From the NCBI GenBank assembly GCA_036505295.1, contig DASXTQ010000046.1, positions 1 to 20,524 of the forward strand: 20,524 bases of DNA. The letters run 5' to 3'. Positions 15,281-20,524 of this stretch are shown here, one piece after another. The stretch is from WS-7 sp036505295. GTDB lineage: Bacteria > Eisenbacteria > RBG-16-71-46 > SZUA-252. A program made the position numbers and the translations under genes. Below the pieces are notes generated by a model that was given only the letters and a program-made list of their open reading frames with translations, was not told where the DNA came from and searched no databases. Position 1 is the first letter of the stretch, and every line of letters starts with the position of its first letter.

Positions 15281-15298
15281 GGCGGGCAAAGGCCCGCC
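15281..15298. terminator. GC hairpin between convergent genes
   Basis: GGCGGGC and GCCCGCC form a perfect 7-bp stem with loop AAAG in the 82-base gap between the glycosyltransferase and cdaA stops. It has no T run on either side, so it may be a weak two-way terminator or an RNA-protecting extragenic palindrome. Confidence 0.4.
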
Positions 15299-15303
15299 TA
15301 CCC

Positions 15304-16098
15304 CTACCCTTCCTGTCCGACCTCTTCGGGGCCCGGACTCTCCTCGGGCCTCGGGTTGAAGATCCCGGCGAGCTCGCTTCGAAGCTGTCCCGAGTCGAGC
15401 TTCCATTTCAGCTCCCCTTTGTACGCGATCGAGATCGCCCCGGTCTCCTCCGACACGACCATGACGACCGCGTCGGTCTCCTCGGCCAGGCCCAACGCGG
15501 CGCGATGCCGGGTGCCGAGAAGGGGCGAGAGCCCGCGCGTCTGGCTCAGGGGCAGGATGCAGCCCGCCGCCACGATTTGATCGCCGCGGATGATGGCCGC
15601 GCCGTCGTGGAGCGGCGAGTGCGGCGTGAAGACGGTCTCGAGCAGCTCCGAGCTGACGCGCGCTTCGAGCTTGGTGCCGGTCTCCACGTAGTTGCGAAGT
15701 CCCATGTCACGCTCCACCACGATGAGCGCCCCGCGCCGTTCTTCGCTCATCTCCTCCACCGATTTCAAGATCTCCCCGACGACGCCGTAGCCCTCGACGC
15801 GGATGAGCGCGCGGAGAAGGCGGTTTTGGCCGATGTGGGTCAGGAGTGCGCGCAGCTCGGGCTGAAAGAGGATCACGAAGAGGATGACCCAGACCGTCTT
15901 CACGCTGTTGATGATCCAGTTGAGGGCGTTCAGGCGGAACCATTGCGCCACAATCGAGACAAATCCAATGACGATGAGCCCCACGAACATCTGCGAGGCG
16001 CGCGTGCCCTTGATCATCGCGAACAGACGGTAGAAGAGAAACGCCACGATGAGGATATCGAGGACGTCGAGGAGGATCTGAGGCTTGATCGCGATCAT
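15304..16098 (-). CDS. cdaA: Diadenylate cyclase CdaA
   Basis: A 264-residue membrane enzyme that makes cyclic di-AMP from two ATP. Three N-terminal membrane helices (about 9-28, 36-52, 66-79) precede the DAC domain. The catalytic motifs are present: HDGAAII (164-170, DGA at 165-167) and GTRHRAALG (195-203, RHR at 197-199). The length and order match CdaA/DacA of Firmicutes. The ATG at 16098 overlaps the folP stop in ATGA, so translation is coupled. In many genomes cdaA is followed by cdaR and glmM; here a convergent glycosyltransferase follows, so no regulator of the CdaR type is visible. A possible target, the KimA-like transporter, lies in the same window. Confidence 0.96.
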   Translation of the reverse strand: MIAIKPQILLDVLDILIVAFLFYRLFAMIKGTRASQMFVGLIVIGFVSIVAQWFRLNALNWIINSVKTVWVILFVILFQPELRALLTHIGQNRLLRALIRVEGYGVVGEILKSVEEMSEERRGALIVVERDMGLRNYVETGTKLEARVSSELLETVFTPHSPLHDGAAIIRGDQIVAAGCILPLSQTRGLSPLLGTRHRAALGLAEETDAVVMVVSEETGAISIAYKGELKWKLDSGQLRSELAGIFNPRPEESPGPEEVGQEG

Positions 16099-17084
16099 GC
16101 GCCGGCCCCTTGCTCGGCGGTCCCCACCAGGGCCGGATTCAAGAGCGTTTCGGCGAGTCGAAGGGCGGCCACGGTCTCGCGAACGTCGTGCGTTCGAAAG
16201 ATTCTGGCGCCGAGAGCGTAGGCGGCGACAGCCGCTCCGAGCCCGGCGGCGAGCCTGCCTTCGAGCGGCTCGCCGGTCAACGCGCCAAGGAACGACTTTC
16301 GGGAAAGGCCGACGTAGACCGGGCGACCGAGCGGCTTGAGCCCCGGAATTCCCCGCAGCGCGTCGACGCTCTGCTCGGCGCGCTTCGAGAACCCGATCCC
16401 CGGATCGATCGCGATCCGCTCGCGCGGGACGCCCCGCGATTCCGCGAGCCGGATCCGTTCGGCGAGGAACGCGCGCACGTCGGAGGCCACGTCGGAATAG
16501 TCACGCCGTGCGTGGAGCGCCGCCGGCGCGCCGAGCGAATGCATGAGCACGAGGCCCGCGCCCGCGCGCGCGGCCTCATCCGCCACGGCGGGCGCGACCC
16601 CCAGCCCGCTCACGTCGTTTACGATCGCGGCTCCGCAGTCGAGCGCGCGCCGCGCGACTTCGGGATGGTAGGTGTCGATCGAGGCCGGCAGAGGAACGCG
16701 CGACACGATCGAGCGGAGCACGGGTTCCACGCGATTCCATTCCTCTTCGGGCCCCACCGGAGCGCTGCCCGGGCGCGTGCTCTGCCCGCCGACGTCGATT
16801 GCGTCGGCCCCTTCGGAAGCCATCGCCTCCGCGCGGGCGATCGCCGAATCGGCGCTCTCAAAACGGCCGCCGTCGTAAAAGGAATCGGGCGTCAGGTTCA
16901 AAATGCCCACCACGCGCGGGCGTTCGTTCAGGTCCCAGAAGCCGGTGCGGTGGACGAAGGTCAGCGGCTGGGTCGAAACTACGTGCGGGGAGCTTTCGAT
17001 TCGCGGAGCATCGGGATCCGGGCGCACGGGATCACGCCAATCCCGGGCTCTCGCTGGGTGCGATCCGAGGCGCGTGGGCCCCAT
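16095..17084 (-). CDS. folP: Dihydropteroate synthase
   Basis: A 329-residue cytoplasmic folate-pathway enzyme joining hydroxymethyl-dihydropterin pyrophosphate and p-aminobenzoate; it is the family that sulfonamides target. Motifs: VVGILNLTPDSF (58-69, N63), DVGGQSTRPGS (97-107), SIDTYHPEVA (135-144), IVNDVSGL (154-161), MHSLG (181-185), IDPGIGFSKR (226-235) and VGLSRKSFLG (258-267), ending with RTHDV (297-301). The ATG at 17084 has AAGGAG ten bases upstream and overlaps ftsH by 53 bases. GTG at 17027, five bases after the ftsH stop, would give 310 residues and is nearly as plausible. The N-terminus before about residue 45 is not conserved. It overlaps cdaA by 4 bases. Confidence 0.94.
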   Translation of the reverse strand: MGPTRLGSHPARARDWRDPVRPDPDAPRIESSPHVVSTQPLTFVHRTGFWDLNERPRVVGILNLTPDSFYDGGRFESADSAIARAEAMASEGADAIDVGGQSTRPGSAPVGPEEEWNRVEPVLRSIVSRVPLPASIDTYHPEVARRALDCGAAIVNDVSGLGVAPAVADEAARAGAGLVLMHSLGAPAALHARRDYSDVASDVRAFLAERIRLAESRGVPRERIAIDPGIGFSKRAEQSVDALRGIPGLKPLGRPVYVGLSRKSFLGALTGEPLEGRLAAGLGAAVAAYALGARIFRTHDVRETVAALRLAETLLNPALVGTAEQGAGA

Positions 17085-19086
17085 CGCGTGCGGACTCCTT
17101 GTTCTCATCCGATTCCTGCGTGAAGCCGCTCTCGTCCTGACCGTCTGTCGAGGAGCGCGGGCGCGGGAGCGGTTCGAGCTTCTCGCCGCGCAGCAGTTTC
17201 TCGACTTGCTCGCCGTCCAGCATCTCGCGTTCGAGCAGGGCCCCGGCCAGGAGATGAAGCTTGTCCGTGTTGTCGATGAGGAGCTGGCGGGCGTGGTTGT
17301 AGGCGCCATCCACCAGGCTCCGCACCTCCTCGTCGATCATGATCGCGGTCTTCTCGCTGTAATCGCGGCTCTGGGAGATCTCGCGACCCAGGAACACGAA
17401 CTCCTCCTTGGACCCGAACGTCAGAGGGCCCAACCGTTCGCTCATCCCCCACTCGCAGACCATGCGGCGCGCGATGTTGGTCGCGCGGCGTATGTCGTCC
17501 TGCGCTCCCGTGGTGAGCTGATTCAGCACGACCTGCTCGGCGGCGCGCCCTCCCATCAGGTGGGTGAGAACCATAAGCCAGTATTCGCGCGAGAAGGAGT
17601 GGCGTTCGTCCTGGGGCAGGTACGCGGTCAATCCGAGCGCGCGCCCCCGTGGGATGATCGTCACCTTGTGAACCTTGTCGCTCCCGGGTTGCAGCCACGC
17701 CATGAGCGCGTGTCCCGCCTCGTGGTAGGAGGTGCTCTTCTTCTCGGCGTCGGAGATGACGAGGCTTCGCCGCTCGGTCCCCATCATGACCTTGTCTTTC
17801 GCGTCTTCGAAATCCGGCGCGCTGACCCGCTTGTGATTGCGTCGCGCCGCCAGGAGCGCCGCTTCGTTCACGAGATTGGCCAGGTCCGCGCCCACCATGC
17901 CCGGGGTGCCTCGGGCGATGGTGTTCAGATTGACGTCCTCGGCGACCGGGATGTTGCGCGTGTGGACGCGCAGAATTCCCTCACGCCCGCGCACGTCGGG
18001 GACATCGACCACGATCTGACGGTCGAAGCGGCCAGGGCGGAGAAGCGCCGGATCGAGCACGTCCGGGCGGTTCGTGGCCGCGATCAGGATCACGCCGTCG
18101 TTTGATTCGAAGCCGTCCATCTCGACGAGGAGCTGATTCAGTGTTTGTTCGCGCTCGTCGTGGCCCCCGCCCAGGCCCGCGCCGCGGTGGCGTCCGACGG
18201 CATCGATCTCGTCGATGAAGATGATGCACGGCGCGTTACGCTTGCCCTGGTCGAAAAGATCGCGGACGCGCGATGCGCCGACGCCTACGAACATCTCGAC
18301 GAAGTCGGAGCCGGAGAGGGAGAAGAACGGGACGTTGGCCTCGCCTGCGACCGCCTTGGCGAGGAGCGTCTTTCCCGTTCCCGGTGGGCCGAGCAGGAGC
18401 GCGCCCTTGGGAATCCGTCCGCCGAGCCGCTGGAATTTCTTCGGGTCGCGAAGAAACTCGATGATCTCCTCCAGCTCCTGCTTCGCCTCGTCCGCGCCGG
18501 CCACGTCCTTGAAGGTGACCTTGGGGCTGTTTTCCATGAGCACCTTGGGCCGGCTCTTCCCGAACTTCATCGCGTTCGCGCCGCCCGACTGAATCTGCCG
18601 GATCATGAACATCCAGAGGACGAGGAGCGCCACGAACGGCAGGTAGGAGAGCGCCAAGCTCCACCAATTCATCCCGGGAGGCTTCGAGTTGACCACCGCG
18701 TCGGGGCTCTTCGCGAGGACCGCTCTTCCGAGATCCTTGTCCTCAGCCGGAAGGTAGACTTTGAAAAAGACGTAGGAGGTCGGCCGCCCCTCCTCGTGCG
18801 TGAGGGCGCTCTGCTTGAGCTCGCCCACGACCTCGCGGTCGACGATCGTGACGGCCTTGAGGTTGCCGGAGTCCACCTGCGCCAGGAATTCGGAGTAGGG
18901 AATCTCGTGCGTCTTGGCCTTGATCTCTCCGTAGATCTGCACGAAGAGGATCACGCCGAGCACGAGGATGAGCCAAAGAAGCGCGGTGCGGATCGGCCGA
19001 GCCGGTCCGAAGGGCGTGGACTTCCGCTGCGGCATCCTCGGAGGACGGCCCTTCCGGGGCGGCGGACCCGTGGACTTGCGGAGCAT
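17032..19086 (-). CDS. ftsH: ATP-dependent membrane zinc protease FtsH
   Basis: A hexameric AAA protease of the inner membrane that degrades misplaced membrane proteins and regulators. Counting from ATG 19086 (684 residues): membrane helices at about 34-52 and 140-161 flank a small periplasmic domain. Walker A GPPGTGKT is at 233-240, Walker B IIFIDEID at 288-295, the arginine fingers lie in LLRPGRFDR (R353, R356), zinc motif HEAGH is at 455-459 and the third ligand is D531 in AQDDI. The C-terminus beyond about 640 is variable and charged. A GAGAAGG-like site favours 19086. ATG 19119 and TTG 19188 (which overlaps the tilS stop in TTGA) are alternatives that only lengthen the N-terminus. Confidence 0.97.
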   Translation of the reverse strand: MLRKSTGPPPRKGRPPRMPQRKSTPFGPARPIRTALLWLILVLGVILFVQIYGEIKAKTHEIPYSEFLAQVDSGNLKAVTIVDREVVGELKQSALTHEEGRPTSYVFFKVYLPAEDKDLGRAVLAKSPDAVVNSKPPGMNWWSLALSYLPFVALLVLWMFMIRQIQSGGANAMKFGKSRPKVLMENSPKVTFKDVAGADEAKQELEEIIEFLRDPKKFQRLGGRIPKGALLLGPPGTGKTLLAKAVAGEANVPFFSLSGSDFVEMFVGVGASRVRDLFDQGKRNAPCIIFIDEIDAVGRHRGAGLGGGHDEREQTLNQLLVEMDGFESNDGVILIAATNRPDVLDPALLRPGRFDRQIVVDVPDVRGREGILRVHTRNIPVAEDVNLNTIARGTPGMVGADLANLVNEAALLAARRNHKRVSAPDFEDAKDKVMMGTERRSLVISDAEKKSTSYHEAGHALMAWLQPGSDKVHKVTIIPRGRALGLTAYLPQDERHSFSREYWLMVLTHLMGGRAAEQVVLNQLTTGAQDDIRRATNIARRMVCEWGMSERLGPLTFGSKEEFVFLGREISQSRDYSEKTAIMIDEEVRSLVDGAYNHARQLLIDNTDKLHLLAGALLEREMLDGEQVEKLLRGEKLEPLPRPRSSTDGQDESGFTQESDENKESARDGAHAPRIAPSESPGLA

Positions 19087-19184
19087 GGTGTGCGCCTTCT
19101 CGTTGTCGATACGAATCATGGCCTGGCTGGTCCTGTCTGGGTTCGAGGGCGTCGACCGGGATATCGGCCCGAACGCCCGATTAC

Positions 19185-20258
19185 TCAAGTCTTGGATGGC
19201 GTTTCTGCGCGCTCCGGTTCCGCTTCGCGCTTCCTCAGCACAAGTGTCCCGCGCTCGCGCCGCGCCTGGATCCCCATCGGGATGTCCGCGGACCGGCCGG
19301 CGTGTGACGTGAGGAGCGAGTGGAGGGCGTCGATGTGAGCCGTCGAAAATTCGAGGATGTCCCCGTTCAACTCCTGCAAGACGCAGCGGAAGAGGTACTT
19401 CCGCAGAAGCTCAGGGTAGTGGAGCATGCCGGCCGCATCAAGCTCGATTTTCCCCGGATCGCGGGCGCGGACGAGGTTCGGCAGGATCCGGCGAGCCTCC
19501 CCGGTCAGATAGGCGTCCGCCTCGCGAAAAAGGGCCGCCTCTCGGAGCAGGGATTGAGAGATGGACGGGTTCATGGCCTCCCGGATGCGCGGCAGGATCT
19601 CGAGCCTCAAGAAATTCCGCCGGGCGTCCGGCACCAGATTGGATGAATCGAGCCTGTGCGCGAGACCGCGGCGTTTCAGGTAGTCGAGGACCTGCTCCCG
19701 CGAAGTTGTGAGGAGCGGGCGCACCAGATAAAGGCCATGCAATTCCCTGACCGGCAGCATCCCGGAGAGTCCTGTGAGTCCAGCGCCGCGGATCAGCCGA
19801 AGGAGCACGGTCTCGGCCTGATCGTCCGCGGTGTGGGCGACCGCCACCCGGTCCGCTCCGACCTCCTCCGCCATCTTCCGGAGCGCCTCGTAGCGTACCG
19901 CCCGGGCCGCCGCCTCCTTGGATTCGCGGCGTTCGCGCTGCCGGAGCCCTGGCAGGACCCGTGTCGTCAGGCACCGGATGCCGAGCCGCTCCGAGGCCTG
20001 CTCCACAAATGAGGCGTCCTCCTCCGATTCGGTCCCTCGGAACCCGTGATTCACATGCCCAGCGACGAGCTTTCCCACCGGAATTCCCGAGCGCTCGCGG
20101 TATCCGGCGAGGAAATCGAGGAGAGCGATCGAGTCCGGTCCCCCCGAAACGCCTACCAGCAGGGTTGATTCCAACGGAATGAGGCCGTGCGCGACGATGA
20201 GGTGCTCGGCATTCCGCTCCAGGCGCTGATCGCGTGGGTTGGGGCGGGCCGCCTTCAT
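19185..20258 (-). CDS. tilS: tRNA(Ile)-lysidine synthetase
   Basis: A 357-residue PP-loop ATPase that attaches lysine to C34 of tRNA-Ile with anticodon CAU, so that it reads AUA as isoleucine rather than methionine. The P-loop SGGPDS is at 38-43, the family signature AHTADDQAETVLLRLIRGAG at 141-160, and DSSNLVPDARRNFLRLEILP at 204-223. A C-terminal region of about 110 residues follows, shorter than in E. coli TilS. ATG 20258 is chosen because the family N-terminus starts shortly before the P-loop; the frame is open to 20369 but runs into the tRNA terminator. A -10-like TATACT lies at 20301-20306 on this strand, with no clear -35. It heads the operon tilS-ftsH-folP-cdaA. Confidence 0.95.
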   Translation of the reverse strand: MKAARPNPRDQRLERNAEHLIVAHGLIPLESTLLVGVSGGPDSIALLDFLAGYRERSGIPVGKLVAGHVNHGFRGTESEEDASFVEQASERLGIRCLTTRVLPGLRQRERRESKEAAARAVRYEALRKMAEEVGADRVAVAHTADDQAETVLLRLIRGAGLTGLSGMLPVRELHGLYLVRPLLTTSREQVLDYLKRRGLAHRLDSSNLVPDARRNFLRLEILPRIREAMNPSISQSLLREAALFREADAYLTGEARRILPNLVRARDPGKIELDAAGMLHYPELLRKYLFRCVLQELNGDILEFSTAHIDALHSLLTSHAGRSADIPMGIQARRERGTLVLRKREAEPERAETPSKT

Positions 20259-20353
20259 GCCCCGGGGCCGTCGTGTCGGAAAGGGAGGAGTCACCCAACG
20301 AGTATAGCGGCACCAACGCCCACGATGATGGGCCCCGATGCGCCAGGGGGCGC

Positions 20354-20379
20354 AAAAAGCGCGGGGCAAAGCCCCGCGC
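20354..20379 (-). terminator. Terminator of the tRNA gene
   Basis: On the minus strand GCGCGGGGC, loop TTT and GCCCCGCGC form a perfect 9-bp hairpin followed by five T, starting 13 bases after the tRNA CCA end. It separates the tRNA transcript from tilS. Confidence 0.88.
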
Positions 20380-20391
20380 CCAAGCGCAAGA

Positions 20392-20467
20392 TGGTGGCGG
20401 CGCAGGGATTCGAACCCCGGACCAAGGGATTATGATTCCCCTGCTCTACCAGCTGAGCTACACCGCC
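20392..20467 (-). tRNA. tRNA with CAU anticodon (Met elongator or Ile2)
   Basis: A complete 76-base cloverleaf including an encoded CCA. The acceptor stem GGCGGTG pairs with CGCCGCC (one T-G pair), followed by D arm GCTC/GAGC, anticodon stem GGGGA/TCCCT with loop ATCATAA (anticodon CAT) and T arm CGGGG-TTCGAAT-CCCTG. CAU without C1-A72 mismatch excludes initiator Met, because 1-72 is G-C. It may be elongator tRNA-Met or the tRNA-Ile2 that TilS modifies. The G27-U43 pair and TGGTC variable loop resemble E. coli tRNA-Ile2 as I recall it, but bacterial tRNA-Met can also look like this. Confidence 0.95.
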
Positions 20468-20479
20468 AGCGAGATGAGG

Positions 20480-20508
20480 ATCGTAGTCACGCGACCCCGC
20501 AGTGTCAA
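20480..20508 (-). promoter_or_regulatory. tRNA promoter
   Basis: On the minus strand a perfect TTGACA (20503-20508) is followed after 17 bases by TACGAT (20480-20485), placing the start a few bases before the mature tRNA 5' end at 20467. Confidence 0.8.
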
Positions 20509-20518
20509 GGCGGGCCGG

Positions 20519-20524
20519 TTGACA
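20519..20524 (+). promoter_or_regulatory. Possible divergent -35 box cut by the window edge
   Basis: A perfect plus-strand TTGACA ends the window. With the tRNA -35 it forms the inverted repeat TGTCAA-N10-TTGACA (20503-20524). It may be the -35 of a gene to the right; its -10 would lie outside. Confidence 0.35.

Noticed and set aside
16903..19338. Long plus-strand frames opposite ftsH
   Set aside because: Both are antisense to clear ftsH motifs and are composition-driven shadows.
20187..20435. Small plus-strand frame ending VAAQGFEPRTKGL
   Set aside because: This well-known spurious peptide comes from reading the reverse strand of a tRNA gene; it overlaps tRNA-CAU and its terminator.

Overview
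The window is GC-rich, gene-dense bacterial DNA with high-GC codon use, several GTG/TTG starts and sigma70-like promoters. The gene mix (Ser/Thr kinase with a TolB-like propeller, DUF4139 protein, secreted subtilase with a carboxypeptidase-regulatory-like tail, M16-like protein, zf-trcl zinc ribbon, two cold-shock proteins) resembles poorly cultured, envelope-rich phyla such as Eisenbacteria, Gemmatimonadota or Acidobacteriota. That placement is an inference from gene content only. I see no phage, transposase, CRISPR array or rRNA.

Left part (1-3128). A hairpin terminator near the edge is followed by a GC-rich non-coding stretch. A KimA-like APC-superfamily transporter with a conserved cytoplasmic C-terminal domain (325-2382, minus) and a small cold-shock protein (2491-2694, minus) follow. 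A 434-base intergenic region carries the long structured leader of the cold-shock gene and two divergent promoters.

Middle (3129-10560). A plus-strand run encodes a secreted DUF4139 protein (broken by one extra G in a G6 tract), a transmembrane Ser/Thr kinase with an extracytoplasmic propeller, and a secreted subtilase whose GTG start overlaps the kinase stop. A convergent secreted 5'-nucleotidase on the minus strand overlaps the subtilase 3' end.

Region 10554-15221 (plus). A strong promoter and a ~195-base leader drive a two-gene unit (four-CxxC zinc-ribbon protein, then a cold-shock protein) closed by a clear terminator. Next come a large secreted M16-fold protein lacking the zinc motif in both halves, and a membrane-anchored family 2 glycosyltransferase.

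Right part (15304-20524, minus). tilS-ftsH-folP-cdaA form a housekeeping operon with overlapping or closely spaced genes: tRNA-Ile lysidine synthetase, membrane AAA protease, dihydropteroate synthase and diadenylate cyclase. Upstream lies a tRNA gene with a CAU anticodon, with its own promoter and terminator. CdaA makes c-di-AMP, and the KimA-like transporter at the other end of the window belongs to a family known to be controlled by c-di-AMP, so a potassium/c-di-AMP circuit is plausible.
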